Positions 33,970 through 42,105 are shown, counted from the first letter of the stretch. The stretch is DNA of 64,000 bases from Streptomyces broussonetiae (GCF_009796285.1 NZ_CP047020.1:1674001-1738000), one strand, 5' to 3'. Numbers and translations are program-made. Notes: a model not told the origin generated them from the sequence alone.

Positions 33970-34061
33970 AGGGGCTTCATTCGCCCTGCATGATCCACCG
34001 GACCTGGGTCTTCCGGAGGAGGGCGACACATCGGATCGCGTCCCGACCAAGGGAGACACCC

Positions 34062-35174
34062 ATGAAGACCAGAGCCGCCGTCCTGACCGGCCTCAACCAG
34101 CCGTTCGAGATCCTCGAGCTCGACCTGGACGGGCCGCGTGAGGGTGAGGTCCTGATCCGCTTCGTCGCGGCCGGCCTGTGCCACTCCGATCTCCACCTGC
34201 CGAGCGGCGACCTCCCGTCCCGCCTGCCCATCGTCGCCGGCCATGAGGGAGCCGGAGTCATCGAGGAGGTCGGCCCCGGCGTCACCAAGGTCAAGCCCGG
34301 CGTCCACGTCGTGTGCAGCTTCATCCCCAGCTGCGGGATCTGCCGCTACTGCTCCACGGGCCGGCAGAACCTGTGCGACCTCGGCGAGTTCCTGCTGGAT
34401 GGCCAGATGCTCGACGGCACCTTCCGCTTCCACCACGAGGGCACGGACGTCGGCGGCATGTGCTCGCTCGGCACGTTCTCGCAGTACGCGACGGTGTCCC
34501 AGTACTCGGTGGTCAAGATCGACGAGTCGATCCCGCTGGAGAAGGCCGTCCTCGTCGGCTGCGGCGTCCCGTCCGGATGGGGTACCGCCGTCAACACCGG
34601 TAACGTGCGCGCCGGCGACACCACCGTCATTTTTGGCGCCGGTGGCCTCGGGATGAACACCGTGCAGGCCGCCGTGCACGCCGGCGCGAAGAACGTGGTG
34701 GTGGTCGACCCGCAGGAGTTCAAGCGCGAGACCGCCCTGAAGTTCGGCGCCACGCACGCCTTCGCCGACGCCGCGCCGGCGCTCGAAGCGATCGCCGAGA
34801 TGACCCGGGGGCAGATGGCCGACCAGGCCCTGATCCTCGTCGGCACCGTCGACGAGACGGTGGTGCAGTCCGCCTTCTCGGCCATCGGCAAGGGCGGCGT
34901 CGTCGTCGTGACCGGTCTGGCGAACATGGAGCACCTCACAGTGCACGTCTCGGGCGCGGAACTGACGCTGTGGGAGAAGACCATCAAGGGGTCGCTCTTC
35001 GGCAGCTCAAACCCTCAGTACGACATCGTCAAGCTGCTCGGCCTCTACCAGGCCGGCCGGCTCAGGCTCGACGAGCTCATCACCAGGCAGTACCGGCTCG
35101 AAGAGATCAACGAGGGGTACCAGGATCTGGTCGAGGGCAGGAACATCCGAGGCGTACTCATCCACGAACACTGA
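34062..35174 (+). CDS. Zinc-dependent alcohol dehydrogenase, probably NDMA-dependent/mycofactocin-linked type
   Basis: 370 residues, medium-chain dehydrogenase. Catalytic zinc ligands Cys40 (GLCHSDLH) and His61-Glu62 (GHEGAG). Structural zinc cysteines 91, 94, 97 and 105. NAD loop GAGGLGMN. ATG 34062 follows GGGAG. The overall build fits the NDMA-dependent alcohol dehydrogenases, which hold NAD permanently and use mycofactocin as external electron acceptor (family knowledge). The mft locus in the same island, sharing the promoter box, supports this. Subfamily assignment is by recognition only. Confidence 0.85.
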   Translation: MKTRAAVLTGLNQPFEILELDLDGPREGEVLIRFVAAGLCHSDLHLPSGDLPSRLPIVAGHEGAGVIEEVGPGVTKVKPGVHVVCSFIPSCGICRYCSTGRQNLCDLGEFLLDGQMLDGTFRFHHEGTDVGGMCSLGTFSQYATVSQYSVVKIDESIPLEKAVLVGCGVPSGWGTAVNTGNVRAGDTTVIFGAGGLGMNTVQAAVHAGAKNVVVVDPQEFKRETALKFGATHAFADAAPALEAIAEMTRGQMADQALILVGTVDETVVQSAFSAIGKGGVVVVTGLANMEHLTVHVSGAELTLWEKTIKGSLFGSSNPQYDIVKLLGLYQAGRLRLDELITRQYRLEEINEGYQDLVEGRNIRGVLIHEH

Positions 35175-35193
35175 GGCGCTGCCTCTCACAGTC

Positions 35194-35229
35194 CGGCGCG
35201 GCGCGGCCACACACGGTCGTACCGCGCCG
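35194..35229 (+). terminator. Rho-independent-like terminator after alcohol dehydrogenase
   Basis: cggcgcgg ... ccgcgccg stem followed by tttccttt, 20 bp after the stop codon. One of the few hairpins here with a U-rich tail. Confidence 0.65.
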
Positions 35230-35277
35230 TTTCCTTTCCCCCCTCACAGCACCCAGAGGTGACCCCGCTCACACAAA

Positions 35278-35300
35278 CAGGTACCGGTGCAGGTAGTTCC
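35278..35300 (+). promoter_or_regulatory. CAGGTA-type direct-repeat box upstream of LuxR gene 2
   Basis: CAGGTA-CCGGTG-CAGGTA-GTTCC, two base differences from 19243-19265. It lies 80 bp upstream of ATG 35381. Confidence 0.55.
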
Positions 35301-35380
35301 CCGGGTGCCCCCGGAGCGGTCGGCCAGCAGTCTCAGAGGCGCAAACGCATGTGAAACAGAGCCGCCCTCCAGGAGGAACG

Positions 35381-36055
35381 ATGGGTGAAGTTCTCCCGCA
35401 GATCCGCCCACGGTGTGACGTCAGCGCTGTGCTTGTCGGACCCGCCCCCGAGGACCGATGTCGGCTGCAGCGGGTCCTCTGCGTGGACGAGAACGAGCTG
35501 GTGCAGGCCGGATTGCGCGCGATTCTGTCGGATGAGGCATGGGTGGCGTCGTGCCTGGTGGCGGCCTCGGCCAAGATGGCGTGGCATGTGGCCCAGCGGC
35601 ATCATCCGCAACTGGTCCTCGTGAGTGCCTCGCTCGGTGGCAAGTCGGGGCTGGAGCTGTGCCGGACGTTCAAGGAGCACATGTCGCACGTCCGGGTTGT
35701 GATGATGTCGGGCGAGGGGCGCCTGTCCGCATCCATGGCTCTCCAGCACGGAGCGGTTGCCTCCCTTTCGAAGCACATGCCGCGAGCGATCATCGCGGCC
35801 GCGCTGCGGCGCGTTGCCGAGGGGGCCCGGGTCTTCCCGATCGACGTGAAGCCGTCGGCTGTTCAGTTGTCCCCGCGCGAGCTGGACATCCTGCAGCACG
35901 TGGCCGCAGGGCTCAGCAATCCCGAGGTCGCGGCGTCGTTGAACCTCTCCCGGCACACCGTCAAGCAGCACACGAGCGCTGTCTACCGCAAGCTCGGAGT
36001 GCGCAACCGGGCCCAGGCGGCCAGCCGTGCCCAGGAACTCGGGCTCCTCGTCTGA
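35381..36055 (+). CDS. LuxR/NarL-type regulator with degenerate receiver domain, paralogue 2
   Basis: 224 residues; ATG 35381 has a strong AGGAGG upstream. Same architecture as 15909-16571 and highly similar throughout: receiver with Ser82 in place of the phospho-acceptor Asp (LVLVSASLGG), acidic pair DE in CVDENE, conserved Lys in SLSKHM. Intact NarL HTH LSPRELDILQHVAAGLSNPE with TVKQHTSAVYRKLGVRNRAQ. The near-identical recognition helices imply both proteins bind the same sites. Candidate activator of the TCCCCCR promoters (inference). Confidence 0.88.
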   Translation: MGEVLPQIRPRCDVSAVLVGPAPEDRCRLQRVLCVDENELVQAGLRAILSDEAWVASCLVAASAKMAWHVAQRHHPQLVLVSASLGGKSGLELCRTFKEHMSHVRVVMMSGEGRLSASMALQHGAVASLSKHMPRAIIAAALRRVAEGARVFPIDVKPSAVQLSPRELDILQHVAAGLSNPEVAASLNLSRHTVKQHTSAVYRKLGVRNRAQAASRAQELGLLV

Positions 36056-36144
36056 GCCCGGCACCCATGCCGCGCCTGACTGCACGCCGGACAGCTTCGC
36101 GCCTGCCATGGGCACCGCGCACCCCGATATCTGGGGGGGTGCAG

Positions 36145-36325
36145 CCGATCGGAGAAGTAGTGGTGGACGGAGGCAGCCGGGATGCCCGACCGCTCACCGA
36201 TCGCCCTCAGGGTGGCGGACTCGTACCCCTGCTCGCCGAGCAGCGCCTCGGCGGTTTCGAGAATGAGCCGCCTGCGCTCCACCCCACGACGCTGTACCGC
36301 CGGGCGAATGGATACCTGAGCTGAC
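36145..36325 (-). pseudogene. TetR N-terminal helix-turn-helix fragment
   Basis: Minus strand ERRRLILETAEALLGEQGYE then SATLRAIGERSGIPAASVHH and YFSDR is a TetR HTH, cut right after the HYFSDR turn. The ligand-binding domain is missing and no clear start codon is present. It lies between the LuxR gene and the ALDH promoter. The 8.9-kb TetR scrap ends at the equivalent residue. Confidence 0.6.
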
Positions 36326-36344
36326 GGAGTCCCGCCCTCGGACC

Positions 36345-36406
36345 TCCCCCGACTAGGGGGTCCTTGCGAGTACCGGCGCCCCGTGCCGCGCCGGGTCGCC
36401 CAAGGT
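36345..36406 (+). promoter_or_regulatory. Aldehyde dehydrogenase promoter: activator box variant plus -10
   Basis: tcccccgactaggg at 36345-36358, 42 bp, -10 caaggt at 36401-36406. It predicts a ~30-nt leader to GTG 36445, which supports that start. Confidence 0.5.
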
Positions 36407-36444
36407 GGACGCGCAGCGCTCAGCGATCGAGAAAGAAGGATGTC

Positions 36445-37818
36445 GTGAGTACCTACGCGGTTGTCGACCCCACCACCGGGGAGACCGTCAAGGAGTACGC
36501 CGCATTGTCGGACGACGAGCTGGCAGCGAAGCTCGACCGTGCCGGCGCGGCGTATCGCACGTGGGGCCGTACCTCGTCGGCTGCGGAGCGCGCGACGCTG
36601 TTGCGCAACGCCGCGGCGCTGTTCGTGGAGCGTCGAGCGGTGCTGGCGACCATCATCAGCCGCGAGATGGGCAAGCCGACCAACCAGGGTGTTCTGGAGG
36701 TCGACTTCGCAGCCGCCATCTTCGAGTACTACGCGGACCATGCCGAGGAGTTCCTGGCCGACGAGCCGGTCCCGCTGGCGTGGGGCGAGGGCACCGCGGT
36801 GATCCGGCGCCAGCCCCTCGGGATCCTGCTGGGCGTCATGCCGTGGAACTACCCCTATTACCAGGTCGCGCGTTTCGCCGCGCCCAACCTGATGGCCGGG
36901 AACACCATTCTGCTCAAGCACGCCTCCCAGTGCCCTGAGTCCGCGGCGGCCATCGAGCAACTGCTGCTGGACGCCGACTTCCCCACCGGCGCCTACGAGA
37001 ACGTCTACGCCACCTATGCCCAGATCGACGCCGTCATCGCCGACCCCCGGGTCGCCGGTGTCTCGGTCACGGGGTCGGAAAAGGCCGGTGCGATGGTCGC
37101 GGCAACCGCCGGACGTCACCTCAAGAAGGCAGTCCTCGAGCTCGGCGGCTCGGACCCGTTCATCCTGCTGAGCACCGATGACCTCGACGCGGCCGTGGAG
37201 GCCGCGCTGGGTGCCCGCTTCTACGACAACGCCGGTCAGGCGTGCAACGGCGCGAAGCGGTACATCGTCATCGAAGAGCTCTACGACGCCTTCCTGGAGA
37301 AGGTGGTCTCGACGCTGGCCGAGCTCAAGCCGGGCGCTCCGGCCGCCGAGAACACCGTGCTCGGACCGGTCTCCTCGGTCGGCGCCGCGGAGGGGCTCGA
37401 GAAGCTGCTGAACCGCGCGATCGAGGGCGGAGCCAGGGTCGCGCTGGGCGGCACGCGCGACGGGAGCTTCTTCGATCCGACCGTCCTGGTCGACATCGAC
37501 CCCGGTAACCAGGCGGCCAAGGAGGAGTTCTTCGGGCCGTTCGCACACGTGTACCGCGTGAGTTCGGAGGAGGAGGCGATCGCGGTCGCGAACGACACGC
37601 CGTTCGGTCTCGGCTCGTACGTGTTCACCACCGACCCCGAGCAGGCGCAGCGCGTCGCCGACCGGATCGAGGCCGGCATGGTGTACGTCAACGTCGTCGG
37701 TGCCGAGGAGCCCGGCCTCCCGTTCGGTGGCGTCAAGCTGTCCGGCTTCGGTCGCGAGCTCGGTCGGTTCGGCGCCGAGGAGTTCGTCAACCGCAAGCTG
37801 ATCCGGGTCGGCGCCTGA
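36445..37818 (+). CDS. Aldehyde dehydrogenase (succinate-semialdehyde dehydrogenase-like)
   Basis: 457 residues from GTG 36445 (AGAAGGA upstream). ALDH motifs are VMPWNYPYYQVARF, LKHASQCPESA, LELGGSDPFIL (catalytic Glu), the catalytic Cys in NAGQACNGAKR and LPFGGVKLSGFGRELG. The compact length and the NAGQACNGAKR form resemble semialdehyde dehydrogenases. In the pathway it would oxidise the aldehyde made by the alcohol dehydrogenase or amine oxidase to an acid, which the acyl-CoA synthetase can then activate (inference). It ends at a strong hairpin. Confidence 0.92.
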   Translation: MSTYAVVDPTTGETVKEYAALSDDELAAKLDRAGAAYRTWGRTSSAAERATLLRNAAALFVERRAVLATIISREMGKPTNQGVLEVDFAAAIFEYYADHAEEFLADEPVPLAWGEGTAVIRRQPLGILLGVMPWNYPYYQVARFAAPNLMAGNTILLKHASQCPESAAAIEQLLLDADFPTGAYENVYATYAQIDAVIADPRVAGVSVTGSEKAGAMVAATAGRHLKKAVLELGGSDPFILLSTDDLDAAVEAALGARFYDNAGQACNGAKRYIVIEELYDAFLEKVVSTLAELKPGAPAAENTVLGPVSSVGAAEGLEKLLNRAIEGGARVALGGTRDGSFFDPTVLVDIDPGNQAAKEEFFGPFAHVYRVSSEEEAIAVANDTPFGLGSYVFTTDPEQAQRVADRIEAGMVYVNVVGAEEPGLPFGGVKLSGFGRELGRFGAEEFVNRKLIRVGA

Positions 37819-37837
37819 CGATCCATCGACGCGTCAG

Positions 37838-37869
37838 AGTGGCTCGCGCACCTCGGTGCGCGAGCCACT
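37838..37869. terminator. Strong hairpin after ALDH
   Basis: Perfect 15-bp stem agtggctcgcgcacc / ggtgcgcgagccact with a minimal loop, 20 bp after the ALDH stop. Confidence 0.75.
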
Positions 37870-38008
37870 GGTGTTCCTGCAGCAACGACCCCAGAGATGT
37901 CTGCCGGACGACTGCATCCGCGCCATCGCTCTCCACCGCAGCTGCGCATGTGCGGCGAACTGGCTGATGGCCACCCCTGCGCGACGACGCCCCATCTGAT
38001 GGCTTCCT

Positions 38009-38054
38009 GCCTGCCTCCGGCACAGGGCGACGGGGCGCGGTGCCGGAGGCAGGC
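38009..38054. terminator. Strong hairpin after P450 gene 1
   Basis: Perfect 15-bp stem gcctgcctccggcac / gtgccggaggcaggc with a 16-nt loop, 7 bp beyond the minus-strand P450 stop. Confidence 0.75.
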
Positions 38055-38060
38055 GACCGA

Positions 38061-39299
38061 TCACCCGGCGCGGCGGCCCAGCTTCACCGGCAGCGCCTTG
38101 ACCTGGTTGATGAAGAACGACTCGGCGTGCGGCGCCTCGCCGACGATCTCCATCTCCGGGTAGCGCTTCAGCGTCTCCTCGATCATCAGCCGCAGCTCGA
38201 GCCGGGCCAGCGCGTTGCCGAGGCAGAAGTGACGGCCACCGGCTCCGAATGCCTGGTGCTCCGGGTTGCGGGTCACGTCGAAGCGGTGCGGGTCGTCGTA
38301 CTTGTCCTCGTCCCGGTTGGACGACGGGTACCACATGACGACCTTGTCGTTCTCCTTGATCAGCCGGCCGCCGATCTCGACGTCCCTGGTCGCCGTACGG
38401 CGCATCATCGAGAACGCCGGAAACATTCGCAAAGCCTCCTCGACCAAGCTCGGCACGAGCGACATGTCGTCGAGGACCAGCCGGCGCTGGTCGGGGTTTT
38501 CCATCAGCGCCTTCATCGCGCTCACGTACGTCGCCATCGTGCTGTCGTTGCCGGCACCGATCAGGAGCAGCGTGCCGTACATGATCTCCTCGGTCGAGAG
38601 CGTCTGCCCGTCGATCTCGGCGTGCACGAGGACGCTGATCAGGTCGTCGGTGGGGTTCGCACGGCGGGCGTCGATCATGTGGGTGACCTCCTGCATCAGG
38701 GTCGGCAGGAGCTCGTTGACGTAGGCGTCGATGCCGCCCGGGTTCAGGTCCGGGTCGTCACGGCCCATGTACCGCTTCATGTAGTCGGCCCACTTGACGT
38801 CCTCCTCCTCCGGGATACCGAGGAGGCGGTGGATGACCCGCGCGACGACGGGCTGGGAGACGGCGCTCACCAGGTCGCAGGTCTCCGCGGCGTCGAGGCA
38901 GTCGAGGACCGTGACGACGATCTGGCGGATCCAGTCCTCGTGCCGGCCGATCTGCTCGTTCGTGAAGCCCGCCAGGAAGAGCTGCTTGATCCGGTCGTGC
39001 TTCGGCGGGTCCATGCCGATGAACTCGGCACGCGCGAACTCGATCGGGATCTGCTGGTTGGTGATGTCGATGCCCATGCGCTCCGACGAGAAGGTTCGCC
39101 AGTCGCGGCTGACCCTGGCGATGTCGTCGGCCTTGGTCAGCGACCAGAAACCCTCCTCCTCGGGCAGGACGGGGATGCCGGGTGACCAGTGCACCGGGCA
39201 CTTCGCACGCAGATCGCTGAAGATCCCGTGCGGCGGCCCGTCCTTCCACAGGTCGAAGTCCGCGAGGGTCAGGTCCTCCGGCAGTTCGTCCGCGGTCAT
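38061..39299 (-). CDS. Cytochrome P450 monooxygenase, paralogue 1
   Basis: 412 residues, bacterial class I P450. Heme ligand Cys359 in FGAGGRHFCLG. K-helix ExxR in EEALRMFPAFSMMRR. I-helix GAGNDSTMATY, where Ser-Thr replace the usual Thr-Thr after the acid. ATG 39299 follows GAAGGAGGG. It resembles the P450 at 45665 along its whole length, so they are sister enzymes. Electrons probably come from the ferredoxin and reductase at 40608-41994. Possible reactions are hydroxylation or N-dealkylation of the pathway substrate (inference). Confidence 0.94.
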   Translation of the reverse strand: MTADELPEDLTLADFDLWKDGPPHGIFSDLRAKCPVHWSPGIPVLPEEEGFWSLTKADDIARVSRDWRTFSSERMGIDITNQQIPIEFARAEFIGMDPPKHDRIKQLFLAGFTNEQIGRHEDWIRQIVVTVLDCLDAAETCDLVSAVSQPVVARVIHRLLGIPEEEDVKWADYMKRYMGRDDPDLNPGGIDAYVNELLPTLMQEVTHMIDARRANPTDDLISVLVHAEIDGQTLSTEEIMYGTLLLIGAGNDSTMATYVSAMKALMENPDQRRLVLDDMSLVPSLVEEALRMFPAFSMMRRTATRDVEIGGRLIKENDKVVMWYPSSNRDEDKYDDPHRFDVTRNPEHQAFGAGGRHFCLGNALARLELRLMIEETLKRYPEMEIVGEAPHAESFFINQVKALPVKLGRRAG

Positions 39300-39371
39300 C
39301 GGCCCTCCTTCGTCAGGGGCGGCCCGTTCGCCTGGGTCGCCCGACTGGGTCACTTGTCCCACTGGGCGAGG

Positions 39372-39433
39372 ACGCTAGGACGCCAGGGACGGGCCACGCA
39401 GCGGCGTGAGGCGATCTGCGCCCGCCTGGGGGA
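39372..39433 (-). promoter_or_regulatory. P450-1 promoter: activator box plus -10
   Basis: Minus strand tcccccaggcgggc at 39433-39420, 42 bp, -10 tagcgt at 39377-39372. The box sits between the TetR stop and the P450 start. Confidence 0.65.
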
Positions 39434-39437
39434 TGCG

Positions 39438-40046
39438 TCAGGGGCCGCCGTAGCGCGCCCGGAGATGTGCTGCGAGCATGACCGCGGCCTCCTCGGTGTT
39501 CCGGCGCGTCCGAGCGTCGTCCTGGTGCGAGAGCATCTGCAGGCCGAGCCCGTCCGCCAGGGCGATGACGAGGCGGACGGTCGCGTCGAGCTCCGCGGCC
39601 GTAAGCGCGGGGTCCGCCTGCCGCAGCGTCGCGGTCCACATGTCGATGAAGCTGGCGTACATCTGCACGCCGAGGCCGGTCTCCTGGCGGGCCGCCCACA
39701 GGGCGAGGTCGAACTCGGCACGAGCCTCGTCCAGGTTGCGAAGGCCCCACTCGAGGGTGCGGCTGAGCAGGTCCACCGCGACGTCGGCCACGCTCCGGCC
39801 GCGGCCGTCGATCGACGCGGTGTCCGCACGGTGCGACTCCAGAATCCGGTCGAACACGTCGAGGAGCAGACGCTCCTTGTACCGGAAGCAGTAGTGGAGG
39901 GCGGCCAGTGGCGCCTTGGCCGCCTCGGCGATCCGCCGCGTGCTGGCGCCCTCGACGCCGACCTCGGCGATCACCGCGACCGCCGCGGAGATGAACTGCT
40001 CGCGCCGCTCATCGGCCGGAATGTGTGCCATCTGACTCCTGTTCAT
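39438..40046 (-). CDS. TetR-family regulator
   Basis: 202 residues from ATG 40046 (ATG 40031 is the alternative). N-terminal TetR HTH: REQFISAAVAVIAEVGVEGA then STRRIAEAAKAPLAALHYCF. The C-terminal ligand domain is helical with LARTLEW/LALWAARQE-type segments. Located directly upstream of, and codirectional with, P450-1, which has its own promoter in between. A dyad (tgtcactcggaccgaca, 40071-40087) just upstream may be its operator. It is the only intact TetR gene of the island and thus a candidate for the aagcgctt-type operators. Confidence 0.85.
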   Translation of the reverse strand: MNRSQMAHIPADERREQFISAAVAVIAEVGVEGASTRRIAEAAKAPLAALHYCFRYKERLLLDVFDRILESHRADTASIDGRGRSVADVAVDLLSRTLEWGLRNLDEARAEFDLALWAARQETGLGVQMYASFIDMWTATLRQADPALTAAELDATVRLVIALADGLGLQMLSHQDDARTRRNTEEAAVMLAAHLRARYGGP

Positions 40047-40084
40047 CGCTCGGCCGGCTGGCAACCGGGGTGTCACTCGGACCG

Positions 40085-40270
40085 ACACGATCACCATGAC
40101 CGAAAAGCCCGCTCCGTTCGGCACTGGTGAGCGGGCGAGCACGCCGGCGCTCGCGGTCCCACGCGGCGTAGCCGGTCTCTGCGGTGCTGCACACCCGTCC
40201 GGTGGCCGAGCGCACAAGACCACAATGGCCGCGAAGCTCGCGCGCCAGCACGGCGTACGGCGACGTACAC
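40085..40270 (-). pseudogene. Possible thioesterase C-terminal remnant
   Basis: Minus-strand frame GLVRSATGRVCSTAETGYAA then WDRERRRARPLTSAERSGLF resembles the C-terminal strands and tail of the thioesterase at 21592 (TTAGYLCARSTATLAMWDME, RRQSRPITPDERAVF). The hotdog active-site half is not found. Part of the 40047-40549 stretch, which otherwise holds no gene. Confidence 0.4.
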
Positions 40271-40439
40271 CCACATGGGCCAGTCCTGGCGCCGGACCGT
40301 GGGCTTGCCGAGGTGGGCCGACTGGTTGGAGCGCGCTACGGCCGAAGGTCGCGCACGCGTGGCCGACCGTCGCGGCGCTCCACCGTTGGGGGTCCCCACA
40401 CCGAGGCCCAGAAAGCCCGTCGCCCCCGGCCGTCCGCTC

Positions 40440-40527
40440 CGTGCCGGCATCATCTTCCTCGCGTCCGCCTCGGGCTGCATGACCGGTTTCGGTGCTCATC
40501 GTCGACGGTGGCTACTCCACCCAGTGA
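40440..40527 (+). pseudogene. C-terminal scrap of an SDR gene
   Basis: IIFLASASGCMTG followed, after a one-base shift, by VSVLIVDGGYSTQ and a stop at 40527. This is the conserved SDR end (compare AVFLASAASDFMTG and VLVVDGGYSAQ of the gene at 31464). Too short to function. Confidence 0.55.
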
Positions 40528-40549
40528 CACATCGGTCCGACCGTTCCCG

Positions 40550-40594
40550 ACGAATCGGCCGGTGTGAGCTCGTTGCTCACACCGGCCGATTCGT
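40550..40594. terminator. Perfect 20-bp hairpin
   Basis: acgaatcggccggtgtgagc / gctcacaccggccgattcgt with a 5-nt loop, followed by tt. It begins 14 bp beyond the minus-strand reductase stop and also closes the plus-strand SDR scrap. Confidence 0.85.
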
Positions 40595-40607
40595 TTATGC
40601 GTCCGTG

Positions 40608-41786
40608 TCAGGTGCCGGCCGTGGCGTCGGCCCAGGACACGCCGTTGAGGATGTCCCGCTTGCTCAACGCCAGCTGACGCGGCGCGTTGATGCACAGCGC
40701 GCCTCGGAGCCGGTCCGCGCGGCCGAACAGGGCGACCAGCGACTTGTCGTCCGCCTGGGTGATCTTCACCTGGTCCCGGCCGTCCACGTGACCGACGAAC
40801 TTGACCTTGGCCTCGAACTGGTCCGACCAGAAGTACGGGACGGGCGCGAACGGCTCGTTCTCCCCGAGCAGCGTGCGCGCCGCGTGGGTGCCCTGCTCAA
40901 CGGCGTTGAGCCACTGCTCGACCCGCATCATCTCCCCGAACAGCCGGTTCGGCCAGCGCACGAGGTCGCCTGCCGCGACCACGTCCGGGGCCGTCGTTCT
41001 GAGAGCCTCGTCGCACACCACGCCGTTCGCGAGCTCGATGCCGCTGCCCTCGAGCCAGTCGGTCTCCGGCTGGACCCCGACGCCGGCGACGATGAGATCG
41101 GCGGCCAGGACCGTGCCGTCGGCCAGGTGGACCCTGTTCCCACCGGAGGTGACCTCGACGCGGTCAATGCCGGTGCCGCAGTGGAGGTTCACGCCGTGAC
41201 CGACGTGATGGTCCTGGAACCAGTGGCCGAGCTCCGAGCCGAGGACCCGGGTCAGCGGGACGGGAGCGATCTCCACGACCGAGACGTCCAGGCCCATCTG
41301 CCGGGCAGTCGCGGCGACCTCCAGCCCGATGAAGCCGGCCCCGATGACCACCAGGTGGCGGCCGGGCCGCAGCTGCTCGTGGAGGGTCAGTGAGTCGGCG
41401 AGTGACCTCACTTCATGGACGTCCGGCACGCCGTCGAGCATCTCCAACGGACGGGTCCGGCATCCAGTGGCGACGACGAGGCCGTCGTACGGCACTTCCC
41501 GGCCGCCTTCGAGGAACAGCATCTTGTCGGCGGCGTCGAGCCCGACCGCTGCCGCACCGAGGCAGACCTCCACGGCGTTGTCGTCGTACCAGCCGGGCTC
41601 CTTGATCAGCAGGCTGTGGTGCTCGTAGCCGTCGCGAAGTGCCTCCTTGGACAGCGGAGGCCGGTCGTACGGCAGCAAGTCTTCCGCGCTGACCAGCATG
41701 ATGTTGCCCTCGTGACCCGCGTGCCGGAGCCCGTCGACGGCGTTCACCGCCGCCACCGAGCCGCCGACCACAACAATGCGGTCCAC
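40608..41786 (-). CDS. FAD-dependent ferredoxin reductase
   Basis: 392 residues. Two dinucleotide folds: IVVVGGSVAAVNAVDGLR for FAD and LVVIGAGFIGLEVAATARQM for NAD(P)H. Conserved DRPPLSKE and APDVVAAGDLVRWPN segments, and the C-terminal reductase domain. It delivers electrons from NAD(P)H to the adjacent ferredoxin and thereby to the P450s. Operon with the ferredoxin (4-bp gap); ends at the hairpin 40550-40594. Confidence 0.93.
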   Translation of the reverse strand: MDRIVVVGGSVAAVNAVDGLRHAGHEGNIMLVSAEDLLPYDRPPLSKEALRDGYEHHSLLIKEPGWYDDNAVEVCLGAAAVGLDAADKMLFLEGGREVPYDGLVVATGCRTRPLEMLDGVPDVHEVRSLADSLTLHEQLRPGRHLVVIGAGFIGLEVAATARQMGLDVSVVEIAPVPLTRVLGSELGHWFQDHHVGHGVNLHCGTGIDRVEVTSGGNRVHLADGTVLAADLIVAGVGVQPETDWLEGSGIELANGVVCDEALRTTAPDVVAAGDLVRWPNRLFGEMMRVEQWLNAVEQGTHAARTLLGENEPFAPVPYFWSDQFEAKVKFVGHVDGRDQVKITQADDKSLVALFGRADRLRGALCINAPRQLALSKRDILNGVSWADATAGT

Positions 41787-41790
41787 GGCG

Positions 41791-41994
41791 TCAGCCCTGC
41801 TCGAGCGTGATGACGCCCTCGGGGCACGAACGTACGGCGCGCTCCGCCTCCTCGAGACGGTCGTCCGAGGGGTGCGGCTCGAGGAGAATGGCCTGGCCGG
41901 ACTCGTCGTCGATGTCGAAGAGGTCCGGGCACTCCATCATGCAGCAGGCACAGCCCGTGCATCCGTCGAGGTCGATCCTGAGCGTCAGCGCCAT
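41791..41994 (-). CDS. Single-cluster ferredoxin for P450
   Basis: 67 residues. The cluster motif is CTGCACCMMEC, giving CX2CX2C, plus a distal Cys in RSCPEG. Most P450-partner ferredoxins of this size lack the second Cys and carry [3Fe-4S]; its presence here predicts [4Fe-4S] (inference from motif). It is the natural partner for the reductase downstream and the two island P450s. Confidence 0.93.
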   Translation of the reverse strand: MALTLRIDLDGCTGCACCMMECPDLFDIDDESGQAILLEPHPSDDRLEEAERAVRSCPEGVITLEQG

Positions 41995-42043
41995 GGTGGC
42001 TCTCCTTGCGTTCTGGCCCGTGCGTTCTGCGGGTCTGCCGACA

Positions 42044-42105
42044 AGGCTGGAGCCGTTCGTCGTCGGCCGCCGGGCCGAGCCCCCGAAGAGTGCCCAACCG
42101 GGGGG
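42044..42105 (-). promoter_or_regulatory. Ferredoxin/reductase promoter: activator box plus -10
   Basis: Minus strand ccccccggttgggc at 42105-42092, 42 bp, -10-like cagcct at 42049-42044. Leader to ATG 41994 is about 43 nt. Confidence 0.5.

Noticed and set aside
32605-33993. Plus-strand open frame of ~460 codons downstream of the orphan promoter
   Set aside because: Antisense of a clear acyl-CoA dehydrogenase with no protein family resemblance.
39339-39352. Additional box-like sequence (tgacccagtcgggc, minus strand) close to P450-1
   Set aside because: A -10 at the standard distance would fall inside the P450 coding region, and a better box lies at 39420-39433.
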